Counted from the stretch's first letter, positions 19,270-30,956 are shown. The stretch: 64,000 nucleotides of DNA from Woeseiaceae bacterium (GCA_021773115.1 JAJFKS010000033.1:248001-312000), one strand, 5' to 3'. The notes: generated from the sequence alone by a model not told the origin. Program-made: numbers and translations.

Positions 19270-20946
19270 TTAATCTGCGGTGAGCGGCGGCCGGGCACGG
19301 TCTATTATCGCCGCGCACGGTATGCCCCGCGGCAACGTGCCGAACAGTCCGGAGACGCCAGAAGACAAGCGCGCCCGGCAGAAGGCGTCGGCGATCAGCG
19401 CGTTGTCACTGCAGAGCAGCAAGCTTGCCTGCAAGCCCAGCGCGAGTGACTCGGTTAGCCGTCGCCCCTCGTAAGTCGATACGCCCGCATCGTTGCCTCG
19501 CGCGGCGTTTGCCAGCGCCTTGTCCAGGTTTCGACAATGACGATCATAGTCATCGTTCAGACCCGCGGCGCCCTTTAACTCTGCCGCCACAACGTCCAAC
19601 GCATCCGGCTGTCGTTGAATGGCGCGGAACAGGTCCAGACACTGAATATTGCCACTACCCTCCCAAATCGCGTTGATCGGCGCTTCACGGTACAGCCGTG
19701 GCATTATCGACGTTTCAATGGCACCGCTGCCGCCGAGACACTCCATGGCTTCGTAGGCATGCGCTGGCGCTCGTTTACATATCCAGTATTTGCCGATCGG
19801 GGTCAATAGCCGAAACAGCGCCGCTTCGCTGTCGTCGGCGAGATGATCCAATGCGCGCGCGGCTCGCATGCTTAACGCCAGCGCCGCCTCCGACTCAAGG
19901 GCCAGGTCCGCCAGGACATTTTGCATCAGCGGGTGTCGATCCAGCCGTTTGCCAAAGGTCTGTCGATAGGCTGCATGGTGAGTGGCCTGTGCCGCCGCCT
20001 GGCGCATGCCGGCCGCGGAGGCCACCATGCAGTCGAAACGGGTCAGGGCGACCATCTCCAGGATATTCGCCACACCCCGACCTTCGTCACCGACTAACCA
20101 GGCGTGGGCGTCATCCAGTTTCACCTCGGCCGACGCGTTGGAGACATTTCCCATCTTGCGTTTGAGCTGTTGCAACTCGATACCGTTTTTGGTGCCATCG
20201 TCTCGCCAGCGCGGCAACAAGAAACAGGACAGACCGCCCGGAGCCTGAGCCAGCATCAAAAATGCATCACTCATGGGCGCGGATACAAAGTACTTGTGCC
20301 CGTTGACCACGTAGCACTCGCCCGCGCCCGACGATTTGAGCCGTATTGCCCGCGTCGTGTTCGCGCGCACGTCCGACCCGCCCTGCCTTTCTGTCATCGC
20401 CATGCCCATCGAGACACCCGATTTTTCCGTCGCGGGCACGTTACGCGGATCGTACTCACGCGCCGTCACCAATGGCTCCCATATCGCCGCTAAATCCGAT
20501 TGTTTTCTAAGCGTCGGGATCGCCGCAAACGTCATTGTCAGCGGACAGCCGTGGCCCGCCTCTACCTGTGCCTGTAGGTAGTTGAACGCGGCACGCGCAA
20601 CGTGCGAACCGGCCCGTTTATCCGTCCAGGGCCGTGCGTGCAGACCGTGACGAATCGCGCCGCCAAGAAGCTCGTGGTAGGCGGGGTGGTATTCAACAAG
20701 ATCAACGCGACGCCCTTTGGCGTCATGTGTGCTCAAGCGCGGTGGATGTTCGTTCGCTTGAAATCCCAGGCGAATGAACTCGCTTCGACCCGTCAGTGCA
20801 CCATAGGCCGCCAGCTCATCGGCGGCCCAGGCGGCTCCCTCACGGCTCAACGCTGCTAGGAGCGCAGCATCGCTCAAGAAAGTGTTGTAGTTCTCGAGAA
20901 CCGGTGATTGATTGAATTCCATACACGAAGCTTGAATTGCTGTCAT
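19270..20946 (-). CDS. AidB-like acyl-CoA dehydrogenase
   Basis: FNQSPVLENYNTFLSDAALLAALSREGAAWAADELAAYG resembles AidB N-terminus; MTERQGGSDVR, CLGGSGAIE, AIWEGSGNIQCLDLFRA acyl-CoA dehydrogenase motifs. Confidence 0.88.
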   Translation of the reverse strand: MTAIQASCMEFNQSPVLENYNTFLSDAALLAALSREGAAWAADELAAYGALTGRSEFIRLGFQANEHPPRLSTHDAKGRRVDLVEYHPAYHELLGGAIRHGLHARPWTDKRAGSHVARAAFNYLQAQVEAGHGCPLTMTFAAIPTLRKQSDLAAIWEPLVTAREYDPRNVPATEKSGVSMGMAMTERQGGSDVRANTTRAIRLKSSGAGECYVVNGHKYFVSAPMSDAFLMLAQAPGGLSCFLLPRWRDDGTKNGIELQQLKRKMGNVSNASAEVKLDDAHAWLVGDEGRGVANILEMVALTRFDCMVASAAGMRQAAAQATHHAAYRQTFGKRLDRHPLMQNVLADLALESEAALALSMRAARALDHLADDSEAALFRLLTPIGKYWICKRAPAHAYEAMECLGGSGAIETSIMPRLYREAPINAIWEGSGNIQCLDLFRAIQRQPDALDVVAAELKGAAGLNDDYDRHCRNLDKALANAARGNDAGVSTYEGRRLTESLALGLQASLLLCSDNALIADAFCRARLSSGVSGLFGTLPRGIPCAAIIDRARPPLTAD

Positions 20947-21102
20947 CACGCCTCCTGGGCCGTGCAAGGTTCGCGACTGCTCCAAAGACAATCGCGTCAA
21001 TCCTGTGCCTCAGCTCACGAAATGTCCAATGCCTTATGGGACAACCGATCCTGTGAGCATCCGAATTCTGCCGGGCGACACGCAGCCGCTCAATCAGCAG
21101 CT

Positions 21103-22287
21103 TCACTGAACTTCTGCGTTGGCGGTCGAGTTCGACATGGTGGGCCGCCGATAGGTCCGCGCCTGGGCGTCGTTGCCGAGCACGATTTGCCACAGCTGCA
21201 CGTGTCGCGCCCGGAAAGCGCCGGCGCACGACAGCAGATAGAAATTCCACATTCGCCGAAAGCGTTCGTCATAACGCTCACCGAGCCGATGCCAGGCCTT
21301 GGTGATGCGCTGATGCCATGCCATCAGGGTCCGATCGTAGTCGGCGCCGAAACTATGCCAGTCTTCCATCAGGAAGTATGGCTCGATCGCTTTACCTATC
21401 TGGGCAATTGAGGGCAGCATCCCGTTCGGAAAGATGTACCGATGCAGCCACGGGTCCGTTGCATGGACTGAGGTATTACCGCCGATTGTGTGCAACAGCA
21501 TGAGCCCATCGGCACGCAAGACACTGCGGCACTTCCGAAAAAAGACGTCGTAGTTTTTGTAGCCAACGTGCTCGAACATGCCAACAGAAACGACGCGGTC
21601 AAATTGCCCTGACACGTCGCGATAGTCCTGGCGGCGAATCTCAACCGGCAGTTCGTGCCGTTGCGTTGCGGCCCATACCTGCTGCTCCCTGGAAATCGTC
21701 ACGCCGACCACGCTAACGCCGTGGTGCTCGGCGGCATAACGCGCCAGTCCGCCCCAACCGCAACCGATATCGAGGAGTCTCATGCCAGGCTCCAGCTCAA
21801 GCTTTCGGCAAATCAACTCCATCTTGTCGCGTTGCGCCTGCTCCAGCGACTCGGCTCGCTCCCAGTACGCGCAGGAATAGTTCATGTGCGAGTCCAACAT
21901 TGACTCGAACAAGGCATTGCCGACATCGTAATGCCGCTCGCCGACTATTCGCGCACGGGCCCGCGTTTGCAAATTTTGCAGCCGTGATAACCACGTCAAC
22001 CAGCGATAAGCGCGGGTATTCGAAAATCGCCGATTCAGGGCTCCGCGAAGCAGGCGTTCAACCAATTGATCAATGCGCTCGCATTCCCACTGTCCATCCA
22101 TGTACGACTCGCCAAGCCCCAGTGATCCGTGCCGTAGCATGCGATCCATCGCTTGCGGCTCATGTACTTGTATATCAAACGGGCGGCTACCGTTGAGGGT
22201 CACCCCACATTCGGCCAGTAGCGCTTGTAGCCTTCCCCGTCGTGGCTTAACCAGGGCTTGCGTTATATGTGCTGTCGATCTGCTCAT
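21103..22287 (-). CDS. cfa: Cyclopropane-fatty-acyl-phospholipid synthase
   Basis: LGLGESYMDGQWECERIDQLVERLL; ERHYDVGNALFESMLD; LLDIGCGWGGLARYAAEHHGVSVVGVTISREQ. Confidence 0.93.
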   Translation of the reverse strand: MSRSTAHITQALVKPRRGRLQALLAECGVTLNGSRPFDIQVHEPQAMDRMLRHGSLGLGESYMDGQWECERIDQLVERLLRGALNRRFSNTRAYRWLTWLSRLQNLQTRARARIVGERHYDVGNALFESMLDSHMNYSCAYWERAESLEQAQRDKMELICRKLELEPGMRLLDIGCGWGGLARYAAEHHGVSVVGVTISREQQVWAATQRHELPVEIRRQDYRDVSGQFDRVVSVGMFEHVGYKNYDVFFRKCRSVLRADGLMLLHTIGGNTSVHATDPWLHRYIFPNGMLPSIAQIGKAIEPYFLMEDWHSFGADYDRTLMAWHQRITKAWHRLGERYDERFRRMWNFYLLSCAGAFRARHVQLWQIVLGNDAQARTYRRPTMSNSTANAEVQ

Positions 22288-22354
22288 GATGCTCCTCCTT
22301 TCACAACCAGCCCATGCGGGCTTGAGGACAAGTTCGATCCGTCCCGCCAATCAA

Positions 22355-23032
22355 TCAGGGCCGTTGCTGGGTTTTGACATCGGCAATGTTCGAACGTTCT
22401 AGCAGCTGCTTCCATTGGCCCGGCCGTGGGAAAAACATCGGCACTTGCTGCTGATAGTTACGATATTCGTCACCGAATTCCTCAAGCACCCGTTTTTCTT
22501 CGCGCCGCGCCAGTAACACATACGCAAGCACGATCAGCGGCAAAACAGTAATTGAGAACACCGTCGGCCAATGCACGAAACCCTCTCCAAACAGACCGAG
22601 AAAAAGGCCGGAATACTGCGGGTGTCTCACCACGGCGTACAGGCCGTCCGTAACGAGGCGGTTTTCCTGGCGCGCACGGTAAAGTTCGCGCCAGCCTTGT
22701 ATGAAAAGACCAATGCCGATAAACAAAAAGCCGTAGCCGAGGATCATTGCGATCATCATGCCGGTCTCACCCATTCCCAGCAGCGTCGACCACAAGTTTG
22801 CATTCAGATTGGCCTGATCCAGGCCGAAGAAGCGCACCAGCAGGTAGATTGTTAGCGGAAAACCGTACATTTCCGCGTACAAGGCAATGATAAATGCCTG
22901 CACCAGGCCTGCACTGGCCCACTCGCGCCAACTCTTGGGTGCCAGAAAGCGATAAAAAAACCAGGATGCAACGACGATCATGAAAATGGCGAGGATCCAT
23001 GTTCCCGAGTGTGCGATGTTGTTTATCATTGT
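22355..23032 (-). CDS. Isoprenylcysteine carboxyl methyltransferase-like membrane methyltransferase
   Basis: Probable start MINNIAHSGTWIL; GLYAVVRHPQYSGLFLGLFGEGFVHWPT and REEKRVLEEFGDEYRNYQQQVPMFFP. Confidence 0.8.
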   Translation of the reverse strand, partial: TMINNIAHSGTWILAIFMIVVASWFFYRFLAPKSWREWASAGLVQAFIIALYAEMYGFPLTIYLLVRFFGLDQANLNANLWSTLLGMGETGMMIAMILGYGFLFIGIGLFIQGWRELYRARQENRLVTDGLYAVVRHPQYSGLFLGLFGEGFVHWPTVFSITVLPLIVLAYVLLARREEKRVLEEFGDEYRNYQQQVPMFFPRPGQWKQLLERSNIADVKTQQRP

Positions 23033-23125
23033 AATTAGCCTCCCGCTAAGCATTCCGGTCGCACTGCTGTTTGACCGTTTGCAATGCGCCGATTGATGAA
23101 AAGTAGCAGTGACCCCGGAACGGCA

Positions 23126-25648
23126 TCATCGCTGCCACAAAATGTGCGCCGCTTCCAACGGCACCGATACGCCGACGCGGTTCGGTAGCAACCGCGCCGC
23201 GTAATGCTCTGCCGGTCGATTCGCCGGCACTGACGCCGCGAACACGACCCGACCGTCTGCGCCGCTGTTGGAGTGCATCGGTTCTCGCACCGGATCGCCG
23301 TTGCCCGAACCCTCGGCGTACAGCTCAGCCACAATATCGTCCGGCGCAAGTTCCCCAAGGTAAACGTCGACCTGAAAGAAATGCTGTCCGTCACGCGTAT
23401 TGATGCTGACATCGCCGATGCGCAACACGTGCCACTGCTGCTCAATTGCAGCGCCCCAGTTGGCGATGTCCGCACCCAACGCTCCACTGTCGGCCACGCG
23501 TGCGCGATATGACGACGCCGCGGGCAGGTAAAACCTTTCGGTATATTCGCGAACCGCGCGATTGGTGGAAAATTGCGCTGTCAGTTGCGACATGCTTTTG
23601 CGCATACGCTTGATCCAGGCACGGGGAATGCCTTGCTCATCCCGATCATAGAATTCAGGCACCACTTCACGCTCCAATAACTCGTAGAGCGCTTCCGCCT
23701 CGGCGGCATCCCAGGTCGGATCATCACCGTGTTCCTTGCCGTCGCCAAGGGCCCAGCCGACCTCGGGCGTGTATGCCTCGGCCCACCAACCGTCGAGTTC
23801 GGAAATATTAATTCCGCCATTCACCAGCACTTTCATGCCACTGGTACCGCTGGCCTCCCACGGTCGTCGCGGTGTATTGAGCCAGACGTCGACTCCCTGG
23901 ACCAGGTGCTCAGCCAGGTGCATGTCGTAATCGCTGAGAAACACCACGCGGTCACGAACTTCCGGATTTCGGGTAAATTCGATCCAGCGCCGAATCAGCT
24001 CCTGTCCGGCTGTATCTGCCGGATGTGCCTTGCCTGCGATTAGCAGCTGAATTGGATGCTCCGGGTGATTCAACAGGCGCAATAAGCGCGCTGGATCGTA
24101 CAGCAACAGGTCCGGTCGCTTGTAAGTTGCAAAGCGCCGGGCGAAACCGATCGTGAGGATGTTCGAGTCCATGGGCCGCGCCTCAAGGTGGCTACCCGCA
24201 GCCGCCTGGTCTCTTGCAAGTCGTTCCTGCACGTAGGTAATTAGATCGCTGCTGGAGGCAATGCGAAATGCCCACAGGTCCGCGTCGGACACACCGGCAA
24301 TATCGCGGCCCGGCGAATCCATTGTTCCCAGCCAGCGATTCTGTCCGCACGCCTGTGTCCACAAAGCATCCGCTGATGCGGAGTCCCACGTTGGCGTATG
24401 CACACCATTGGTAATATGCCCGATCGGCACCTCATCGACCGGCCAACGTGGAAACAACGGTGCGAACAGCTGCCGGCTGACACTGCCATGCAAACGGCTC
24501 ACCCCGTTGACCGCACCGCTACCCCGGATGGCCAGGTATGCCATATTGAATTTTTCCGAGGCATCGTTCGGATTTTTTCGACCCAGACCCAATAGCGCGT
24601 TTCGTGAAATGCGCAGCTCGGATTCTGCATAGCTCCCCAAACAATGCGCCACCTGGGCGGGTTCGAATCGATCGAATCCCGCGGGCACCGCCGTGTGCGT
24701 TGTGAAGAGGTTGCCGGCACGCGTAATGGAGAGTGCCTCATCAAAGGACCTGCCCGTTTCGGCCATGCAATGGCGAGCGCGCTCCAATACCAGGAATGCG
24801 GCATGACCTTCATTCAGATGACAGACTTCAGGCTCAACACCGAGAGCCGCCAGCAAGCGCCAACCGCCAATGCCAAGCACCATCTCCTGCATTAAGCGCA
24901 GATCCGATCCACCGCCATAAAGCTCACTGGTGATGCCACGATACGGCGCATGGTTCGCGGCGTCGTTGGTGTCCAGTAAGTAGAGCTTTAAGCGTCCAAC
25001 ACGGGCTTGCCAAGCACGTACCCAGATCGAGTGACCGGGAAGCTCAAGTTTCAGGCGCAGCCATTCACCGTTCGACTGGCGCAGCGGAGTAATGGGCAAC
25101 TGGCCGGGGTCGTTGTACGGATAGGCGGCTTGTTGCCGTCCCTCGGCATCGATCAATTGCCGGAAGTAACCCTGTTGGTAGAGGAGGCCGACACCCGTGA
25201 CCGGAACACCCAGATCATTTGCCGCTTTGAGTTGATCGCCCGCCACATTGCCGAGTCCACCCGAATAGATGGGCAGTGCTTCACTGAGCATGAACTCCAT
25301 ACTGAAGTAGGCGACACTTTTCAACGAAGATGGCTCGTGTGTTTTTTGAAACCACGCGGGCGCCTGCGCCAGCTCACGCCTCGCCCGGACCTGTTCTTCA
25401 ACGTTGCCGCGAAAGCTGTCATCGGCGAGAAGGCGCTCAAGCGTATCCCGTGAGGCCGTTTGCAATACCACCCACGGATTTTGCGTCGCCTGCCACAGAT
25501 CGGGCTCGAGCTGCTCCCAGACGTTATCGGCGCCATGGTGCCACGACGAGCGTAAATCCAGCGCCAGTTCGACCAACAGATCCACGCCCGTGATATCCGT
25601 GTGTATCAGGCCGTAGTTCAATGCATCGGCCAAAATTTTGTTGCTCAT
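23126..25648 (-). CDS. glgP: Alpha-glucan phosphorylase
   Basis: 840 aa; AYFSMEFMLSEALPIYSGGLGNVAGDQLKAANDLGVPVTGVGLLYQQGYFRQ; C-terminal ASGTSGMKVLVNGGINISELDGWWAEAY. Confidence 0.92.
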   Translation of the reverse strand: MSNKILADALNYGLIHTDITGVDLLVELALDLRSSWHHGADNVWEQLEPDLWQATQNPWVVLQTASRDTLERLLADDSFRGNVEEQVRARRELAQAPAWFQKTHEPSSLKSVAYFSMEFMLSEALPIYSGGLGNVAGDQLKAANDLGVPVTGVGLLYQQGYFRQLIDAEGRQQAAYPYNDPGQLPITPLRQSNGEWLRLKLELPGHSIWVRAWQARVGRLKLYLLDTNDAANHAPYRGITSELYGGGSDLRLMQEMVLGIGGWRLLAALGVEPEVCHLNEGHAAFLVLERARHCMAETGRSFDEALSITRAGNLFTTHTAVPAGFDRFEPAQVAHCLGSYAESELRISRNALLGLGRKNPNDASEKFNMAYLAIRGSGAVNGVSRLHGSVSRQLFAPLFPRWPVDEVPIGHITNGVHTPTWDSASADALWTQACGQNRWLGTMDSPGRDIAGVSDADLWAFRIASSSDLITYVQERLARDQAAAGSHLEARPMDSNILTIGFARRFATYKRPDLLLYDPARLLRLLNHPEHPIQLLIAGKAHPADTAGQELIRRWIEFTRNPEVRDRVVFLSDYDMHLAEHLVQGVDVWLNTPRRPWEASGTSGMKVLVNGGINISELDGWWAEAYTPEVGWALGDGKEHGDDPTWDAAEAEALYELLEREVVPEFYDRDEQGIPRAWIKRMRKSMSQLTAQFSTNRAVREYTERFYLPAASSYRARVADSGALGADIANWGAAIEQQWHVLRIGDVSINTRDGQHFFQVDVYLGELAPDDIVAELYAEGSGNGDPVREPMHSNSGADGRVVFAASVPANRPAEHYAARLLPNRVGVSVPLEAAHILWQR

Positions 25649-25760
25649 TGATCCTCCACGATCGGAGTCCTCAGTACATCCGCGCAGTTACCACGCGGCC
25701 AGCGTAAGTCCGGCGCTACGCAACTCCGATCACAGTGCGGTGTCGGCGCCAGATTCCAGT

Positions 25761-25792
25761 ATTTTGCGAGATGTACGTTACATACATGTCAA
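25761..25792 (-). promoter_or_regulatory. MerR-type promoter/operator upstream of glgP
   Basis: TTGACA-TGTATGTAACGTACATCTCG(20)-CAAAAT; dyad ATGTA-N7-TACAT. Confidence 0.5.
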
Positions 25793-25953
25793 GCGATGAA
25801 ATCAGAATTCGAATCCTGATACGCTTATCACGAACTGTGTTGCTGCACTTCGAGGACGCGACTGATGCCAGCATTCTCTCCGCCTTGTCACACGGCGCAG
25901 TCGGACGTTTACCCGCACGCCTCTGGGCATACCATTACGGATCAAACGACTTA

Positions 25954-26874
25954 ATGATCACCATGCTAAAACGCGTGCTTTACGTCGCCCTCGCTACAAT
26001 CTTGCTCGCTTTTGCAGGAGTCGGATTACAGAGTTATTTGGATGGTGTTCTTGAGCCTCCTTATGATCAAGACGCGATGACGCTTAACTATGAACGCATT
26101 GGAAATGGCCCTGACAAGATCGTTCCTTTGCATGGATTGACGGGATCCTTGAAATACTGGAAAAAGGGACTGGGCGCGGTACCTGATTCCCATTCACTGT
26201 TGCTCATCGATCTGCTGGGTTTCGGTGACTCACCCAAGCCAAATGACGCCTACACACTCGAGCAGCATTTGGGGGCAATTGAAAAAGTACTGCGAATAGA
26301 GGGCTTTGATTCCGGTGGATCCTTTGCCGTGGGGCACTCGATGGGCGCAATCCTGGCAATCGGACTCGTTGCAAAGCACCCGGACTGGTTTGACGGACTG
26401 GCCGTCATCGGCCTTCCCGATTATGCCAACGAGGACTCGATCAGAAACGGATTTGCCAAACTGTCGCTGTGGGACGGACTGTCGGTGGATTCCAGATTTG
26501 AATTCATTTGCTTCTTCCATCCTCTTTACATGAAGGAGTGGTTTCGGCCGAAAAATCTTCCACAGGACATTTTCGAAGATGCACGAAAACATACATGGGT
26601 CAGTTACTATAATTCTCTTGACGAAATTGTTGTCAAAACAGATTTGCGGCAGTTGAGTTTGGCGCTTGGGGGAAAAAGGATCCTGCTCATTCACGGCGAG
26701 AACGACATATCTGCGCCGATAGAAAACGTAGCGGCATTACTACCTTCTTTCAGTAACGCACAGCTTGAACGGCTCGCGGGAGCAGATCACCAGGTTTATC
26801 TTGCGGCGCCCGCAAAAATCTGGTCGTTGATTGATGAGTTCAGAGGCAACGGCGTTACGAGTGCAGGGCCTTGA
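25954..26874 (+). CDS. Alpha/beta-fold hydrolase, membrane-anchored
   Basis: MITMLKRVLYVALATILLAFAGVG TM; PLHGLTGSLKYW, GHSMGA nucleophile elbow, GADHQVY. Confidence 0.85.
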   Translation: MITMLKRVLYVALATILLAFAGVGLQSYLDGVLEPPYDQDAMTLNYERIGNGPDKIVPLHGLTGSLKYWKKGLGAVPDSHSLLLIDLLGFGDSPKPNDAYTLEQHLGAIEKVLRIEGFDSGGSFAVGHSMGAILAIGLVAKHPDWFDGLAVIGLPDYANEDSIRNGFAKLSLWDGLSVDSRFEFICFFHPLYMKEWFRPKNLPQDIFEDARKHTWVSYYNSLDEIVVKTDLRQLSLALGGKRILLIHGENDISAPIENVAALLPSFSNAQLERLAGADHQVYLAAPAKIWSLIDEFRGNGVTSAGP

Positions 26875-26916
26875 GCGACTGGCTTAACAAGTCACGCGTT
26901 GGCTGTTTGAAAGTCA

Positions 26917-28569
26917 CTATTGCGTACCAAGTCGCAGCGCGTCGTCGACGATGTCCTGCGCCTCGGAAAGCAGACCGTGCAGATGCTCCTTGCCACTAAA
27001 ACTCTCGGCGTAAATCTTGTAGATGTCCTCAGTGCCGGACGGCCGCGCGGCGAACCAGCCGCTAGCGGTGACAACCTTGATGCCGCCGATTGGCGCATCG
27101 TTGCCCGGTGCGCGATCGAGCACCTGCTCGATTTTCTCGCCGCCGAGTTGTGTGATCCGCACCTGTTGCGGTGAGAGTTTCGACAGCGCCTTTTTCTGTG
27201 CCGGTGTCGCGGGCGCTTCCACCCGATCGTAAACAGGCTCGCCGAACTCACGCGTTAAATCGCAATACAGCTCGCCCGGATCGCGGCCTTCACGCGCAGT
27301 GATTTCTGCGGCTAGCAAGGCCGGAACGATACCGTCTTTGTCGGTCGTCCAGACACTGCTGTCACGCCGCAGAAACGTCGCGCCCGCGCTCTCTTCACCG
27401 CCGAATCCGAGCGACCCGTCAAGCAAACCATCGGCGAACCACTTGAAGCCGACCGGCACCTCATGGAGCTTGCGTCCGAGCTTCGCCGCGACACGATCGA
27501 TCATCTGGCTGCTCACGACGGTTTTTCCGACGGCCACTTGCGCGTGCCATTCCGATCGATGCTGAAACAGGTAGTAAATTGCGACGGCGAGATAATGATT
27601 CGGCGGCAGCAGACCCGAACCCCGCGTAACGATACCGTGTCGATCGTGATCGGTATCGCAGGCGAAGGCGATGTCGAATTGATTTTTCAGGCCGATCAAA
27701 CCCTGCATCGCATAGGACGATGACGGGTCCATGCGAATCCGACCGTCCCAGTCGACGGTCATGAACCGAAAAGTGGGATCGACATCCTTATTCACCACCG
27801 TGAGCTTCAAATCATAGCGCTCCGCAATCGCCGCCCAATAGTGAACGCCGGCACCACCTAGCGGATCCACGCCCATGCTGATATTCGCACCACCAATCGC
27901 GTCAAGGTCAAGCACGCTATCGAGATCGTTAACGTAGGCGCTCAGGTAATCGTGCCGGTGCGTCGTGGCCGCACGCAAGGCCTGTTTGAACGGCATTCTC
28001 TTCACGCCCTGCAGGGCGTCTTTCAATAAAGTGTTCGCCCTTTTCTCGATCCAGCCAGTAATGCCGGTATCGGCCGGCCCGCCAGTGGGAGGATTGTATT
28101 TATAGCCGCCGCTGTCGGGCGGATTGTGTGACGGCGTGATCACGATGCCGTCGGCCAGTCCGCTGTCGCGGCCCCGATTGTGAACAAGAATGGCGTGCGA
28201 AACAGCGGGGGTGGGCGTGTATTCATCGTGCTCAGCCAGCATGACGTCCACGCCGTTGGCCGCAAACACTTCGAGCGCACTGGCAAAAGCAGGCTCGGAC
28301 AGCGCGTGCGTGTCAATGCCGAGAAACAGCGGGCCATCAATACCGGCTTGCTTGCGGTACTGACAAATCGCCTGGCTGATCGCAAGCACATGCGCTTCGT
28401 TAAAGCTGTTGTCGAGTGCGGATCCGCGATGTCCCGACGTACCGAACGCGACGCGTTGTGTAGGCTCCGCAAAGTCAGGCACGCCAGTGTAATAGGCCGT
28501 CATCAATCTTGGGATGTTAACCAGCATCTCCGGTGGTGCAGGCTTGCCGGCAAGCGGGTTTGGTTCCAT
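26917..28569 (-). CDS. pgm: Phosphoglucomutase (alpha-D-glucose phosphate-specific)
   Basis: 550 aa; [47 protein letters not shown]; start overlaps stop of the ATPase gene. Confidence 0.95.
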   Translation of the reverse strand: MEPNPLAGKPAPPEMLVNIPRLMTAYYTGVPDFAEPTQRVAFGTSGHRGSALDNSFNEAHVLAISQAICQYRKQAGIDGPLFLGIDTHALSEPAFASALEVFAANGVDVMLAEHDEYTPTPAVSHAILVHNRGRDSGLADGIVITPSHNPPDSGGYKYNPPTGGPADTGITGWIEKRANTLLKDALQGVKRMPFKQALRAATTHRHDYLSAYVNDLDSVLDLDAIGGANISMGVDPLGGAGVHYWAAIAERYDLKLTVVNKDVDPTFRFMTVDWDGRIRMDPSSSYAMQGLIGLKNQFDIAFACDTDHDRHGIVTRGSGLLPPNHYLAVAIYYLFQHRSEWHAQVAVGKTVVSSQMIDRVAAKLGRKLHEVPVGFKWFADGLLDGSLGFGGEESAGATFLRRDSSVWTTDKDGIVPALLAAEITAREGRDPGELYCDLTREFGEPVYDRVEAPATPAQKKALSKLSPQQVRITQLGGEKIEQVLDRAPGNDAPIGGIKVVTASGWFAARPSGTEDIYKIYAESFSGKEHLHGLLSEAQDIVDDALRLGTQ

Positions 28570-30938
28570 TACGATGTCGCCGAAACGGCGGCGGGCTGGG
28601 GTTGCGGGGCGTTGATGCCGTCAAGACGGGTGCGCTTAAGCAGCAAGGCATTAACCGCCACCAGCGCCGAACTGCCCGACATGGCGAGAGCGGCCACCTC
28701 GGGACTCACGACCAGTGGATAGAAAATCCCCGCCGCCACTGGAAAAGCAATGACGTTATACGCGACGGCCCAGAACAGATTTTGGTGCATCTTGCGCAAG
28801 GTTGCGCGTGACAGCTCAATCGCGCCGAGCACGTCATAGGGATCGCTTTTCATCAGCACCACGTCGGCGCTGTCCATGGCGACGTCGGTGCCGGCACCTA
28901 TGGCAAAACCTACATCCGCCTGCGTCAGGGCCGGGGCGTCGTTGACGCCGTCGCCGACCATCCCGACCTTCTTGCCCTGGGACTGAAGCTCCTTGATCTT
29001 GTCGGCTTTTTGACCGGGCAGCACATCGGCAATTACCGTCTGGATGCCAAGCTCTTTGGCAATCCTCTCAGCGGTAGCCTGGTTGTCGCCGGTGAGCATG
29101 GCGACCTCCACACCCCGCTCGCGCATCTTTTTCACCATCGCCGCCGCCGTCGGTCGTGGTGCATCGGCGATGGAAATCAGTCCCACCAGTTTGCCGCCTT
29201 GAGCAACGTGGACGACCGTTTGTCCACTACCCTGAAGCCGGGCCGCCTCTTCGGCGAGTCCCGCCATGTCGACACGCTCCTCGTCCATCAAGCGGCGGTT
29301 TCCCAGCAGCACGGTCTGGCCCGCCACCTCGGCACGTGCGCCTTTGCCTTCGATGTTCAGAAATTCAGTCAGCGGTGCGGTAGCAAGCCCAGTCGCGCGA
29401 CGCAAAATCGCTTGTGCGAGAGGGTGATCGGAGCCTTGCTCCACCGTGGCCGCCAGACTCAGCACCGCATTCTGGTCGCCCTCGGCTGCGGCCACCTCCA
29501 CCACCTGGGGTTCGCCCATGGTCAGCGTACCGGTCTTGTCACAGACAACAATGTCGAGCCGGGTGGCCTCCTCAAGCGCCGAGGCATTCTTGAACAATAT
29601 TCCGTTCCTGGCGCCGAGACCAGTGCCCACCATCACGGCCATCGGTGTTGCGAGCCCGAGTGCGTCCGGACAAGCGATGACGAACACGGTAATCGTGAGC
29701 GTCACGGCGAACAGCAGACTGGCATTTAGCGCCCAGTACCAAACCCCGAATGTCAGCAGGCCGATGACGATGGCAATGACGACCAGCCACTGTGACGCTT
29801 TGTCGGCCAGCAGTTGCGCCGGCGCTTTGGAATTCTGCGCCTCCTGCACCAATTTAACGATCTGCGCCAGCGCGGTATCGGCGCCGACCTTGGTCGCACG
29901 GTATTTGAAGCTGCCGCTCTTGTTGATTGTGGCGCCGATCACTGTGTCGCCGGGCTTTTTGGCCACCGGCATGGATTCGCCGGTGAGCATCGATTCGTCC
30001 ACCTGCGACTCGCCGTCGAGGACCTCGCCGTCCACCGGAACCTTGTTACCCGGACGGATCACGACGATGTCATCCTTGATCACCTCAGCCGTCGGGATCT
30101 CCAATTCCTGACCGTCACGTATCACGGTGGCCTTCGGCGGTGCGAGATCCATCAGCGAACGAATAGCGTCGGACGCTCCTGCGCGGGCGCGCATCTCCAA
30201 CCAGTGCCCGAGTAGAATGAACACCAGCAGTACGGCCACCGCCGCGAAGAACTGTACGCCGTCGAAAAAGAACGTCGCACCGAGACTGAACAGATAGCCC
30301 GTGCCCACCGACAGCACCACCAGCACCGCCATATTGAGAACGCCATTGCGGAGCGCCCGCCACGCGGCAACGAAAAACGGCCAGCTGGGCCAGATGACGG
30401 CAACACTGGCCAACAGAAACAGCCACAGATTGAGCTTCAGGCCGAACGGCGGCGCCGGCGGTGTGAAAATCTCACCCATCGGCGAGTAAATGAAGATCGG
30501 CACAGTGAACAACAGGCAAATCCAGAAGCGCTTGCGCATATCGCGCACCATGGCCTGCATATCCATACTGCCGCCATGGCCCATCTCGTGCGCCATGGCC
30601 GTCGCATCGTCACCGCCAGCGTCGGTCCCGGTGTGCGCGGCATGGTGGTGATGTTCGTCGACGCCCGGGCCCGCCGTCCGTGTTCCATCGGGGGAATCGC
30701 CGGGTGTGCAAACATGTTTCGGCGTCAGTTCACCGCGGCAGTGAAAACCGCATTCGTGTATTTTTGCCTGGATCGCTTTGAGATCGGTGACATTGTCGTC
30801 GTAGCTGACGGTCGCGCTGCCGGCGACATAGTTAACGTCGGCTTTGTGCACGCCGGGTAGACGCATCAGTTGCTTTTCGACACCCGCCGCGCTCAGAGCG
30901 GAAATCAGTCCCGCGACTTCTACTATCGATTTAGTCAT
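28569..30938 (-). CDS. Heavy-metal translocating P1B-type ATPase with CPD transmembrane motif and Cys-less N-terminal HMA-like domain
   Basis: 789 aa; DKTGT phosphorylation site, [29 protein letters not shown] loop; TM motif [13 protein letters not shown]-terminus [25 protein letters not shown] lacks CxxC; His-rich linker. Confidence 0.93.
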   Translation of the reverse strand: MTKSIVEVAGLISALSAAGVEKQLMRLPGVHKADVNYVAGSATVSYDDNVTDLKAIQAKIHECGFHCRGELTPKHVCTPGDSPDGTRTAGPGVDEHHHHAAHTGTDAGGDDATAMAHEMGHGGSMDMQAMVRDMRKRFWICLLFTVPIFIYSPMGEIFTPPAPPFGLKLNLWLFLLASVAVIWPSWPFFVAAWRALRNGVLNMAVLVVLSVGTGYLFSLGATFFFDGVQFFAAVAVLLVFILLGHWLEMRARAGASDAIRSLMDLAPPKATVIRDGQELEIPTAEVIKDDIVVIRPGNKVPVDGEVLDGESQVDESMLTGESMPVAKKPGDTVIGATINKSGSFKYRATKVGADTALAQIVKLVQEAQNSKAPAQLLADKASQWLVVIAIVIGLLTFGVWYWALNASLLFAVTLTITVFVIACPDALGLATPMAVMVGTGLGARNGILFKNASALEEATRLDIVVCDKTGTLTMGEPQVVEVAAAEGDQNAVLSLAATVEQGSDHPLAQAILRRATGLATAPLTEFLNIEGKGARAEVAGQTVLLGNRRLMDEERVDMAGLAEEAARLQGSGQTVVHVAQGGKLVGLISIADAPRPTAAAMVKKMRERGVEVAMLTGDNQATAERIAKELGIQTVIADVLPGQKADKIKELQSQGKKVGMVGDGVNDAPALTQADVGFAIGAGTDVAMDSADVVLMKSDPYDVLGAIELSRATLRKMHQNLFWAVAYNVIAFPVAAGIFYPLVVSPEVAALAMSGSSALVAVNALLLKRTRLDGINAPQPQPAAVSATS

Positions 30939-30956
30939 GTTTATTCCATTCGCCGG

